From assembly GCF_004769235.1 (NCBI RefSeq), contig NZ_RQFG01000005.1:744001-808000 (forward strand): a stretch of DNA of 64,000 bases. Reading direction: 5' to 3'. Under the pieces are notes generated by a model. The model saw only the letters and a list, made by a program, of their open reading frames with translations, made no database searches and was not told the DNA's origin. Within the stretch, counting starts at the first letter, position 1. Each line of letters begins with the position of its first letter. The translations under genes were made by a program, and so were the position numbers. Shown piece after piece: positions 56,976 through 64,000 of this stretch. Source of the stretch: Leptospira kanakyensis. GTDB taxonomy: Bacteria; Spirochaetota; Leptospiria; Leptospirales; Leptospiraceae.

Positions 56976-57404
56976 ATGAAAAACCAAATTTTAATTTATA
57001 TATTATTGATATTTACAACTTCTATCTTTGCCAATCCGGAAACCAAAGCTAACGAACTTTGTGAATGTTTGAAAAACGGAAAAAAAAGTGAAAAAACTTC
57101 CGACAAAAAGAAATGTTTATCTCTAAGAGAAAAACATGTAAAAACTCTCAAAAAAGGATCTAAATCTTACGAATCCTACCTTCTCTCCATTCAAAAATGC
57201 GAACAAAAGTTAGCTGGTACACCGGAAGTAAATCCAAACTTAACCACGAAAGAAAAAACTTCCACCGTCTGCGAATGTTTTCAAAAAGCAGAAAAACAAA
57301 ACAGTATGGCATGTTTCAAATTACAAAGTGACTATGGTAAAACCATTACAGACCCAGAAGAGAAAAAAGAATTTAATCTCTCTTCTGGAAGTTGCAACCA
57401 GTAA
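56976..57404 (+). CDS. Small exported Cys-rich protein
   Basis: Signal peptide (ILIYILLIFTTSIFA|N). The 120-residue mature protein contains two related Cys units, LCECLKNGKK...KCL and VCECFQKAEK...ACF, plus single Cys later, and is very Lys-rich. Likely two copies of a helical disulfide hairpin in the periplasm. No ribosome site is evident before ATG 56976. Function unknown. Confidence 0.6.
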   Translation: MKNQILIYILLIFTTSIFANPETKANELCECLKNGKKSEKTSDKKKCLSLREKHVKTLKKGSKSYESYLLSIQKCEQKLAGTPEVNPNLTTKEKTSTVCECFQKAEKQNSMACFKLQSDYGKTITDPEEKKEFNLSSGSCNQ

Positions 57405-57425
57405 CTACCAAAATCATACGTGAAC

Positions 57426-57481
57426 CAAACGTTTTAAACGCTAACCTAAATTTCCAGAGCTGTTATTTTTTAAAACGTTTG
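57426..57481. terminator. Long-loop hairpin between convergent genes
   Basis: CAAACGTTTTAAA (57426-57438) pairs perfectly with 57469-57481 around a 30-base loop. Overlaps the last codons of the minus-strand gene. Weak evidence for termination. Confidence 0.35.
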
Positions 57482-58329
57482 TAAATCTTTTTTAGAGGTA
57501 GGTATAGAATCCCCAAAACGATTACTAATGGTAAAATCCATATAAAATAATATGTGAGTTCTAAAAATAAATTCAGAATTCCAATGAAAGCATTTTTATA
57601 AACAGGAACTTGGATGCGATCCGCTGGGATAGGAGTTGTAAAATTGATACTAAGAGTAGCCCATTTTACTTTATCTTTGATTTTCCAAATTTCATGTTCC
57701 GAATTATCTAAATTGTTTTCACTATCGGTAATGGCTTCTTCGATTGCTTCCCAGTTTTTCGAATTGGCTGAAGTTTGGTTGTTCGCATTTGTCCGTCTTA
57801 CCAAACGAAGTTTTTCACGATTTGATTTGATCTTTTGCCAAGCCATTCCTTCCGTATGATCCACAGTGGATATGTCTTCACTAAGTAATACTCCATAAGT
57901 ATCCAATTCAATCAAAGCGTCGTATAATTTTTCAGATCTTATATGCACACGAAGGTTCATATAAGGAGAGTCCATATTGACTGCAGAACTACTTTCGATA
58001 AAACCATATTTGGTGATAAAACTAAGTAGATCCTTACGTGTTTTGATTAAATCAGGAGTTTGGTAATTTAATTGAACTTGGTATTCGAGAAGTCGTTCCG
58101 TGGTATTTTGAATCGGAACAAATACTTGTCCCAATTGGTTCGGAGTGGGTTCTGGCTCAGAAATTCCTTCTGCCCTCGGAGCACTTGGGGCTACTTTTTT
58201 TTCCATCGCCATGTCGGAAGACATCTTTGCCGATTCTAAAGGTGCCACCGACTCCTCGTTAGACTCTTTCCCACAATTTAGGAAAAATACAAACAGAACT
58301 AGGAAAATTATTTTTAAATGGTTTTTCAC
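57463..58329 (-). CDS. DUF4349 lipoprotein
   Basis: GTG start after AAGGA. Lipobox FFLNC (Cys 19). DUF4349 pattern over residues about 80-280: LLEYQVQLNYQTPDLIKTRKDLLSFITKYGFIESSS, LRVHIRSEKLYDALIELDTYGVLLSEDIST, WATLSINFTTP, then a membrane helix (YYFIWILPLVIVLGILYLPL) and a Lys/Arg tail. The family is envelope-linked and of unknown activity. It is transcribed alone. Confidence 0.85.
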   Translation of the reverse strand: MKNHLKIIFLVLFVFFLNCGKESNEESVAPLESAKMSSDMAMEKKVAPSAPRAEGISEPEPTPNQLGQVFVPIQNTTERLLEYQVQLNYQTPDLIKTRKDLLSFITKYGFIESSSAVNMDSPYMNLRVHIRSEKLYDALIELDTYGVLLSEDISTVDHTEGMAWQKIKSNREKLRLVRRTNANNQTSANSKNWEAIEEAITDSENNLDNSEHEIWKIKDKVKWATLSINFTTPIPADRIQVPVYKNAFIGILNLFLELTYYFIWILPLVIVLGILYLPLKKIYKRFKK

Positions 58330-58381
58330 AACATCCTTACCTTACATTTCTATTAACAGTTCTCCTTAGACAGATTCTCTC

Positions 58382-59635
58382 TTAAAGTTTTTTGCTTAAA
58401 AATGAACGAGTAGGAATGGCAAAAGGAACCTCCAACTCAACGGTTCCCATCCCCCCACTAATGACCTCCACAAGGTTTTGTTTGTAAAAAATTTGTTCCA
58501 CTGTGAAGGTTAAGGGATTGGGATCTGCGGCAGTGATGACTTCCATGACATCCCCTTTTTGGATTTTGTTTTTGACTTCAATGACAATCCGTTTTGTATC
58601 AGATTTATATTCTTTTACAAGTCCCGCATACTTTTGGCTCATAAAAAGACTAGTTCCAAATTCATTGTTTTGAAATTCTCTTTCTTCCTCTGGAACACGA
58701 TCTTCCATTCCTCGAGTTAAAAAACCAGAGAAGTATTTTCTAGAAGATACCTTGTCTAGTTCTTCTAACCACTTGCGGTCAAAACTTTCCCCTCGAGAGA
58801 TACGATCCAATGTATGCCGATAACTACGGGCCACCATTCCTACATAATAATCATTTTTAGTGCGACCCTCTACTTTTACCGAATCAACTCCTGCATCACA
58901 TAACTCTTGCAAAAACTCAATGGCACGAAGGTCTTTAGAATTCATTAAAAACGTTCCCTCATCATCTGTGATGAGTTCCATTGGTTCCTCATTTTGTTTG
59001 GGGTTCGTGACAAATATCTTATACAAATCTCGACAGGCATTGTTACAAGATCCTTGGTTGGCATCTCGTTTTTTAAAATAATTACTCATAAAACAACGAC
59101 CGCTGTGAGCAATACAAATGGATCCATGAACAAAAACTTCAATTTCCATATCGGGAACTTGATTTTTAATTTCTGCAATTTCAGAGATGGATACTTCACG
59201 AGACAAAATAACACGAGTGGCTCCAAATTGTTTCCAAAATCTGACAGCAGAATAGTTCATTGTGTTCGCTTGGACAGAGATATGGATGTCTATTTCCGGG
59301 TGTGCTTCTTTGGTCATTAAAATCAGTCCAGGATCTGCCATAATGAAAGCGTCTGGTTTTAATGCGGCCATTTGGTCTAAATATTTAGGGTAAGAAGGAA
59401 GTTTAGAATTCCTTGGAATGTTATTTACAGTAAAATAAATTTTTTTACCGAGCTCTCTTGCAAGTGTAACTCCTTTTTCCAAAGCCTCCATCGTAAAATC
59501 ATTTTCCCTAGCACGTAACGAAAACCTGGGAACACCGCAATAAGCTGCGTCCGCACCAAACATATAAGCAATTTCTAATTTATCTAAGTTACCCGCAGGT
59601 AGTAACAATTCTGGAATTTTTCTAATTTGGGACAT
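58382..59635 (-). CDS. trhP: U32 peptidase family protein, TrhP/YegQ type tRNA hydroxylation enzyme
   Basis: ATG 59635. 417 residues: PELLLPAGNLDKLEIAYMFGADAAYCGVPRFSLRAR, the U32 signature EVFVHGSICIAHSGRCFMSNYF, and a Cys-rich SCNNACRDLY typical of the group with an Fe-S cluster. SVKVEGRTKNDYYV follows. The YegQ/TrhP branch makes 5-hydroxyuridine at tRNA position 34 using prephenate. Assignment to TrhP over other U32 members rests on length and on the C-terminal beta domain (QKGDVMEVIT). Confidence 0.82.
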   Translation of the reverse strand: MSQIRKIPELLLPAGNLDKLEIAYMFGADAAYCGVPRFSLRARENDFTMEALEKGVTLARELGKKIYFTVNNIPRNSKLPSYPKYLDQMAALKPDAFIMADPGLILMTKEAHPEIDIHISVQANTMNYSAVRFWKQFGATRVILSREVSISEIAEIKNQVPDMEIEVFVHGSICIAHSGRCFMSNYFKKRDANQGSCNNACRDLYKIFVTNPKQNEEPMELITDDEGTFLMNSKDLRAIEFLQELCDAGVDSVKVEGRTKNDYYVGMVARSYRHTLDRISRGESFDRKWLEELDKVSSRKYFSGFLTRGMEDRVPEEEREFQNNEFGTSLFMSQKYAGLVKEYKSDTKRIVIEVKNKIQKGDVMEVITAADPNPLTFTVEQIFYKQNLVEVISGGMGTVELEVPFAIPTRSFLSKKL

Positions 59636-59762
59636 ACTCTTTACCCATCCCAAAAGATTCCTTTTTTCTAAAAAGGAAAATATATAAACTAAATTTTTAG
59701 ATTGTTTCTAAAACTAAAAAAGGAAACGACAAACAAGTGTATGTATCTTAAAATAACTCATC

Positions 59763-60266
59763 ATGTCATTTTATCTTACACTTTTAATTTTTCATATATT
59801 CTCAGCGATGGTTTGGGTAGGAGGAATGATTTTTTATGTGATCGTTGTCATTCCTGTCATTAGAAATCCAGAATTAAAAGATCAAAAATTAAGATTGTTA
59901 CAACTCACTGCAACTCAGTTTAGAAATATTTCTTATTATATATTCTTTGTGTTTATCCTTTCAGGATTTGGACTTTTGTTCGAAAAAGGATACTTTCAGT
60001 TTGGTTTCCATTGGGATTTTTGGACATCTAACATTAGTTTAATGTTTATGACAAAAATAGGATTATTTACTATTTTATTTTTATCTTCCTTGTATCATGA
60101 TTTTGTGACTGGCCCAAAGACCTTTTCTTATTTAAAAACAGATCCCGTACGTTTTGAACGGTATAGAAAAACTTCCTCGTTTTTTGGAAGGTTCAATCTT
60201 CTAATTTCGGTTACGATTGCGATCCTGGGAATCCTCGTCTCCAGAGGTTTCTCTATTTTTCCCTAG
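59763..60266 (+). CDS. CopD-like four-helix membrane protein
   Basis: 167 residues with four helices. His 11 in LIFHIFSAMVWVGGMIFY, a second His in SSLYHDFVTGP, and R/Y-rich YRKTSSFFGRFNLL form the pattern of CopD/YcnJ-like domains that may bind haem or copper. It lies 45 bases before the FadL-like gene and probably leads the operon through 63043. Confidence 0.7.
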   Translation: MSFYLTLLIFHIFSAMVWVGGMIFYVIVVIPVIRNPELKDQKLRLLQLTATQFRNISYYIFFVFILSGFGLLFEKGYFQFGFHWDFWTSNISLMFMTKIGLFTILFLSSLYHDFVTGPKTFSYLKTDPVRFERYRKTSSFFGRFNLLISVTIAILGILVSRGFSIFP

Positions 60267-60311
60267 TCGATTTCACTTGACACCCTAGATCTGCCTCTTT
60301 CCCTGAAACAA

Positions 60312-61709
60312 ATGATTTCGAGTCGCATTTTCAGAGTTTTATTCATTCTAATTCTAACCCTCACCCCATGGTTTTCGGAAAGAAAACTCTTCGCCTTCCA
60401 CGGGATCATTCAACCCGCCTTCGGGGCCAGACAAGCCGGGATGGGAGGAGCCTTCCAAGCTGTGGGCGGATCAGTGATGGATCTAGAATCAAACCCATCT
60501 CATTTGGCCCGAGTGAAAAGAACCAAATGGGAGTTAGGTTCCGGAATCCACCTACCTTCTATCGCATACAATGATGAATACATAGATCCCAATCCAAATC
60601 GTTCCTACCGCAATGCAACAGTGGAACACCCGAAAGCAGTTTTGCCTTATATTGGAATCATCCAACCTGTTACGGATAATATCAGTATTGGGTTCGCATT
60701 GTACGCGCAAGGTGGTGGTGGTGGACAATTTAAAAATATCAAACGAAATACTCCCGATGGGAAAACATTAAATGAAACATTTGGAACAAACATCCCTATC
60801 ATTGGAGAAAGTACAAAAGCAGTAGAAGATTTGAATTTTCGATTTATGACAGTAAAATCAACATTTGGTGCTGGATACCAAAAAGGAAATTTTGCGATTG
60901 GGGCCGGAATTGATCTTGTTTATGGATTTATGGAACTCAAAAGGACTTACCAAGATGAAACTCGGAGTCTCACCATTCCTGGAGGAATTCGATACCAAAG
61001 TGATTCTGCTTATACCTTGGGAGGAAAAATCGGAACTTCCTACGACCTAACAGAAAACATCCGAATTGCATATTCTTATACTACGAGAAATGTATTACCG
61101 ATGGATGGAACCATGAAGGTGGATGGTTATGCTCCAGAACGATCATTCGGAACCAGAGTGTCACGGTATATGATTTGGCCTGATAAACATATTGTTGGAA
61201 TTTCTTACCGAACTGACAAATTTATCATCGATTTTGATATCAAATACATCCCTTGGTCAGAAAGTTTCAATTCTACTAAATTTCGAACAGAAGATGTTTG
61301 GGTAAGAACACCTGTTGGTATAGAAACCAACTCTTTTCAATTCAATCTAAACTGGAAAAACCAAACTATATTTGCAATCGGAGCCGAATACAAATGGAAT
61401 GATCGTTATATGACACGTATGGGTTATAGTTATGGAAATAACGTAATCCCTGCGAGTGGAGTGAGTCCCATGTTAGGAGCTAGTATCGAACACCATGTCG
61501 CACTTGGTGGGAGTGTTTCTTGGAACGATTCCACATTCCATATTGCTTGTGAATATGGGTTTCCTAAAAAAACATACGGAGGGAAAACTTCAGACTGGAC
61601 GTTATCCCATGCTGTCTATTCTAGGACAGAGGTTCATCCATTCCAATTTTCTTATAATAAACAAATGAGTGTATTTAGTATTTATTTGGGAATGGAACAA
61701 AATATTTAA
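60312..61709 (+). CDS. FadL/TodX/OMPP1-family outer-membrane transporter
   Basis: Signal peptide, then AFHGIIQPAFGARQAGMGGAFQAVGGSVMDLESNPSHLAR, the FadL hatch and NPA-like motif (here ESNPSHL), and about fourteen strands ending MSVFSIYLGMEQNI. The family moves hydrophobic molecules such as fatty acids or aromatics across the outer membrane. Its 13-base gap to the cytochrome gene suggests coupling to an electron-transfer or substrate-oxidation system, which is inference. Confidence 0.82.
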   Translation: MISSRIFRVLFILILTLTPWFSERKLFAFHGIIQPAFGARQAGMGGAFQAVGGSVMDLESNPSHLARVKRTKWELGSGIHLPSIAYNDEYIDPNPNRSYRNATVEHPKAVLPYIGIIQPVTDNISIGFALYAQGGGGGQFKNIKRNTPDGKTLNETFGTNIPIIGESTKAVEDLNFRFMTVKSTFGAGYQKGNFAIGAGIDLVYGFMELKRTYQDETRSLTIPGGIRYQSDSAYTLGGKIGTSYDLTENIRIAYSYTTRNVLPMDGTMKVDGYAPERSFGTRVSRYMIWPDKHIVGISYRTDKFIIDFDIKYIPWSESFNSTKFRTEDVWVRTPVGIETNSFQFNLNWKNQTIFAIGAEYKWNDRYMTRMGYSYGNNVIPASGVSPMLGASIEHHVALGGSVSWNDSTFHIACEYGFPKKTYGGKTSDWTLSHAVYSRTEVHPFQFSYNKQMSVFSIYLGMEQNI

Positions 61710-61722
61710 TAGGTAATAAGGT

Positions 61723-62205
61723 ATGAATTCTAAATTGATTGGAAAATTTGCTATCGGGCTTTGGATCGTAACAGTATTAACACTCGGTTACTTTTTTTAT
61801 TTTGGAAGTACAAGTCGTTCTCTCGATGATAGAACTGCCATTCACTTAACACCAGCTGAAAGACAACTTGTCTTAACTGAAATGCGAGCATTATTAACAT
61901 CCGTCAATGGAATGTTAAGTGGACTTGCTGAGAAAGATTATGAACGAGCTGCAAAAGCTGCCGATGCTGTTGGTATGGGTCTTGTTGCCAGTTTAGAAAA
62001 CCAAGAAAAAACAATCCTTTTGAAACTTCCTGTTGAATTTAAAAAATTAGGATTTGGAACTCATGAAAAATTTGATGAAATAGCGGCAAAAATTCGCAAA
62101 AAACAAGATATCCATACTTTACTTAAAGAAATGGATGAACTCACTCGTAATTGTGTCGCTTGTCATGCCAGTTACAAAATAGAACTTGAATCTGAAAAAA
62201 AATAA
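61723..62205 (+). CDS. Membrane-anchored class II-type cytochrome c
   Basis: One N-terminal helix (AIGLWIVTVLTLGYFFYF) anchors a helical periplasmic domain with a C-terminal haem site CVACH followed by ASYKIE, as in cytochrome c' / c556 proteins, where the four-helix bundle has CxxCH near its end. 160 residues. It should carry one covalent haem. Neighbours are the FadL-like porin and two small haem-oxidase-like membrane proteins. Confidence 0.82.
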   Translation: MNSKLIGKFAIGLWIVTVLTLGYFFYFGSTSRSLDDRTAIHLTPAERQLVLTEMRALLTSVNGMLSGLAEKDYERAAKAADAVGMGLVASLENQEKTILLKLPVEFKKLGFGTHEKFDEIAAKIRKKQDIHTLLKEMDELTRNCVACHASYKIELESEKK

Positions 62206-62224
62206 TTCTAAGTAAATATAGATT

Positions 62225-62632
62225 ATGCCAAAAATTTCAAGATACTTTATCAAATCAGGATTGTTGTATCTTTTATTTGGTGTTTTATTTTATTTTCTCT
62301 CAGAATTTCCAGGTATAAAATGGGAAATTCATTTAATGCCTGTTTATTGGCATTTGATTGCCTTGGGATGGATCACACAAATCATCATTGGGGTGTCCCT
62401 TTGGATGTATCCGAAAGGAAACAAGTCGACGTCCAAAGATGGATCAGTACTTGCTTGGATGGCATATTTTTCCTTAAATCTTGGTCTTATCCTTAGAATC
62501 TTTTCCGAACCTTGGATTTACCAACATCGAGAGATTTTAATTTTACCATTTTGTCTATCTGTGTTTTTACAATTTACGGGAATCCTTTGTTATGTATTAG
62601 AAATTTGGCCAAGGTTAAAATCACAAAAATAG
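62225..62632 (+). CDS. Small four-helix membrane protein, haem-copper oxidase/NnrS-like
   Basis: 135 residues, four helices. Contains EIHLMPVYWHLIALGWITQI and IGVSLWMYPKG: His followed by a glycine helix and WMYP, similar to a single unit of NnrS or of cbb3-type subunit I-like proteins. His residues could ligate haem. The next gene is its paralogue. Function unknown; gap of 19 bases to the cytochrome gene. Confidence 0.6.
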   Translation: MPKISRYFIKSGLLYLLFGVLFYFLSEFPGIKWEIHLMPVYWHLIALGWITQIIIGVSLWMYPKGNKSTSKDGSVLAWMAYFSLNLGLILRIFSEPWIYQHREILILPFCLSVFLQFTGILCYVLEIWPRLKSQK

Positions 62633-62635
62633 ATT

Positions 62636-63043
62636 ATGTTTCCCATTCCATCTATTTGGCTCATCCGAATTTCGCTGATTTACCTTTTACTAGGAACCTC
62701 TCTCGGGGCCATCCTCATGTTAAACAAAACCTTTGTTTTGAGTCCTGAAATATGGAGACTCCTACCTTTACATTATTCTATTGTTATATGGGGATTTTTG
62801 ATTCAATTCATTATGGGGAACGCTTATTGGATGTTCCCCAAACACATGTCAGAATATCCCAGAGGTTCGACAATAGAGATATGGTTTTTATTTTATAGTT
62901 ACAATTTAGGTCTTATTTTGTACTTATTTACAAAATTTTTAGATCCAACTAACCATCTAATTTTATTTGGAAAATTTCTAATTTTTTTAGGAATCGTTAG
63001 TTTTATTAAACTAATATGGGTTAGATCCATTACCTACAGATAA
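62636..63043 (+). CDS. Small four-helix membrane protein, paralogue of the preceding gene
   Basis: Same length (135) and layout: RLLPLHYSIVIWGFLIQFIMGNAYWMFPKH, then YNLGLILYLFTKFL aligned with the neighbour's LNLGLILRIF. Only one of the neighbour's two His is kept. Starts 3 bases after its stop. The pair may form a heterodimer that rebuilds a larger haem protein. Confidence 0.6.
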   Translation: MFPIPSIWLIRISLIYLLLGTSLGAILMLNKTFVLSPEIWRLLPLHYSIVIWGFLIQFIMGNAYWMFPKHMSEYPRGSTIEIWFLFYSYNLGLILYLFTKFLDPTNHLILFGKFLIFLGIVSFIKLIWVRSITYR

Positions 63044-63083
63044 ACTGTAGATCCGAATACTTTTTTATCAAAAAATTAACCAC

Positions 63084-63101
63084 AATTGATTTAGATCAAT
63101 T
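63084..63101 (+). promoter_or_regulatory. FNR/CRP-type operator
   Basis: Perfect palindrome AATTGAT-TTAG-ATCAATT, containing the consensus FNR site TTGAT-N4-ATCAA. It lies 68 bases before ATG 63169 and 41 bases after the small membrane-protein gene, so it most likely controls the gene to its right. Confidence 0.6.
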
Positions 63102-63168
63102 CCTTACATGCCTAAATCATGGAAAACCTTCTGTGGCCAATACATCCAGAAGGTTAGGGTTAGAAAAG

Positions 63169-63429
63169 ATGGACAAACCAATAGATCCAACGGATTTCTC
63201 TGAGTCTATAGAAGACTATCATCGTCAGGGAGATCAAATTTTATCCATCATTTATGAAATCCAAAGTTCACAAACACTATCGGGACAAAACAATGAAGAA
63301 CTTCAAAAGTATATAAACTTATTAATAGAAGAAGTGAATCGAATGAAGGGAAATGATATTCATTTAGCAAAAAATGCCAAATTAAATCTCATCAAAACAA
63401 TAGCTAAATTTTCATTATACTTTGAATGA
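63169..63429 (+). CDS. Small helical protein of unknown function
   Basis: ATG 63169 gives 86 residues; a GTG at 63133 is also possible and would give 98. Helical and hydrophilic (FSESIEDYHRQGDQILSIIYEIQ, ELQKYINLLIEEVNRM), no membrane segment or Cys. A perfect FNR-type palindrome lies upstream and a hemerythrin gene converges on it, so it may be oxygen- or NO-regulated. Family not recognised. Confidence 0.5.
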   Translation: MDKPIDPTDFSESIEDYHRQGDQILSIIYEIQSSQTLSGQNNEELQKYINLLIEEVNRMKGNDIHLAKNAKLNLIKTIAKFSLYFE

Positions 63430-63442
63430 ACAAAGTATAATG
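63413..63442. terminator. Hairpin between convergent small protein and hemerythrin genes
   Basis: Perfect 12-bp stem (63413-63424 with 63431-63442), 6-base loop, covering the stop codon at 63427-63429. No long T run. Confidence 0.55.
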
Positions 63443-63450
63443 AACAAACT

Positions 63451-63888
63451 TTAAATATTAAATTTAATGTACGGTTTGTAATCCATATCCTCTTTTAGAA
63501 TATGATTTGTCAGCCATGCACGTAAAAAATTAAGAAGGTCACCAAAAAATTGATCTAACTCAGCATCATTTGTGAGAAGATTACCAGATGTTAGACGGTT
63601 CTTTAATTCTAAAATTTTATCTGTGAACCTGTCGTGTTGTTTTTTATGAGCTTCCAATTCAGGATATTGGTTTAATTCCATCACACGTTCTTCAATTAAA
63701 AAATGACTGAGTGTGTAATCTTCTAATTCGGAAACCGCATCCAACAATATTCTCGATTTCCCTGAAAGATGTTCTTTGTTTTCATCATAAACTGTTTCAA
63801 TATTATTGATCAATCGAAAGAGTTTTTTATGTTGAGAATCAATCTCTGAAATATTCGTTTCGTATTTCGAATCCCATTTTGTAACCAT
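63451..63888 (-). CDS. Bacteriohemerythrin
   Basis: 145 residues with all hemerythrin iron ligands in place: DSQHKKLF, LSHFLIEERVM, EAHKKQHDRF and LTNHILKEDMDY (His plus Glu and Asp). The N-terminal KWDSKYETNISEID is the usual start. It binds O2 at a di-iron site and may store, carry or sense it. GAGG lies 8 bases before the ATG. The 112 bases to the window end show no further gene. Confidence 0.92.
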   Translation of the reverse strand: MVTKWDSKYETNISEIDSQHKKLFRLINNIETVYDENKEHLSGKSRILLDAVSELEDYTLSHFLIEERVMELNQYPELEAHKKQHDRFTDKILELKNRLTSGNLLTNDAELDQFFGDLLNFLRAWLTNHILKEDMDYKPYIKFNI

Positions 63889-64000
63889 GAGAAAAACCTC
63901 GTTAATTCAGGATTTTGTAGCCTCCTTAGAGAACAAGTGATAATCCCTAAGAATAGACCAAGGTCAGCTTGCTCAATCCAATTAACTATAATTAGTATAA

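Overview
The window reads as chromosomal DNA of a Leptospira, most likely of the saprophytic (L. biflexa / L. meyeri-like) branch. This is inferred from the AT-rich base composition, the many exported proteins with spirochaete-type lipoboxes, methyl-accepting proteins with six-helix membrane domains, TRL-like lipoproteins, DUF2089/SHOCT-type envelope regulators and the general Leptospira look of the proteins. No rRNA, tRNA, CRISPR, transposase or prophage was found. Gene order is in short operons on both strands, often closed by perfect hairpins between convergent genes.

Layout. 1-4.7 kb: the end of a very large surface protein (ZU5-like, FN3, seven-bladed SBBP propeller) and a secreted alpha/beta-hydrolase-like protein. 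4.7-6.2 kb: a DUF2089 regulator with a beta-helical partner. 6.7-11.9 kb: a four-gene operon starting with an unusual DUF805-FAD oxidase-methyltransferase fusion and ending with a group II truncated hemoglobin. 12-17.8 kb: a lipoprotein, a chemoreceptor, a His-rich membrane protein with a small Cys-rich secreted protein, and SelO. 18-29 kb: an accessory-looking zone rich in lipoproteins (three more propellers, one ZU5-type lipoprotein with a tail-collar partner), a degenerate enolase paralogue, and small conserved proteins (DUF3995, DHFR-like, DUF2200, DJ-1/PfpI). 29.5-34.4 kb: a ChaA-type antiporter and nrdB-nrdA behind a cobalamin riboswitch. 34.4-41 kb: a MASE1 hybrid kinase, a methyltransferase, two SRPBCC proteins divergent from an AraC regulator, and DUF2007/DUF3703 proteins. 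41-48.7 kb: an exported protein, OsmC, an Omp85-type barrel, a chemoreceptor, and three tandem TRL-like lipoproteins with an exported beta-rich protein. 48.7-54.2 kb: a ggt-creB-creC-creD cluster in which creC is frameshifted in a T9 run. 54.2-64 kb: a Cache chemoreceptor, small exported proteins, DUF4349, a U32/TrhP enzyme, a CopD-like/FadL/cytochrome c/small haem-protein-like cluster, a perfect FNR-type palindrome and a bacteriohemerythrin.

The most unusual signal is a family of about 70-base intergenic elements (3.6, 6.4, 21.3, 29.3 and, diverged, 42.2 kb). Their flanks are conserved while the central hairpin changes sequence but keeps its pairing, which is the signature of a structured RNA or a palindromic mobile repeat. 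All copies lie 5' of genes and four of five lie in divergent intergenic regions. Other leads are the cobalamin-switched nrdBA operon with a possible anti-Shine-Dalgarno, the frameshifted creC, the enolase paralogue lacking catalytic residues, and the triple fusion protein.
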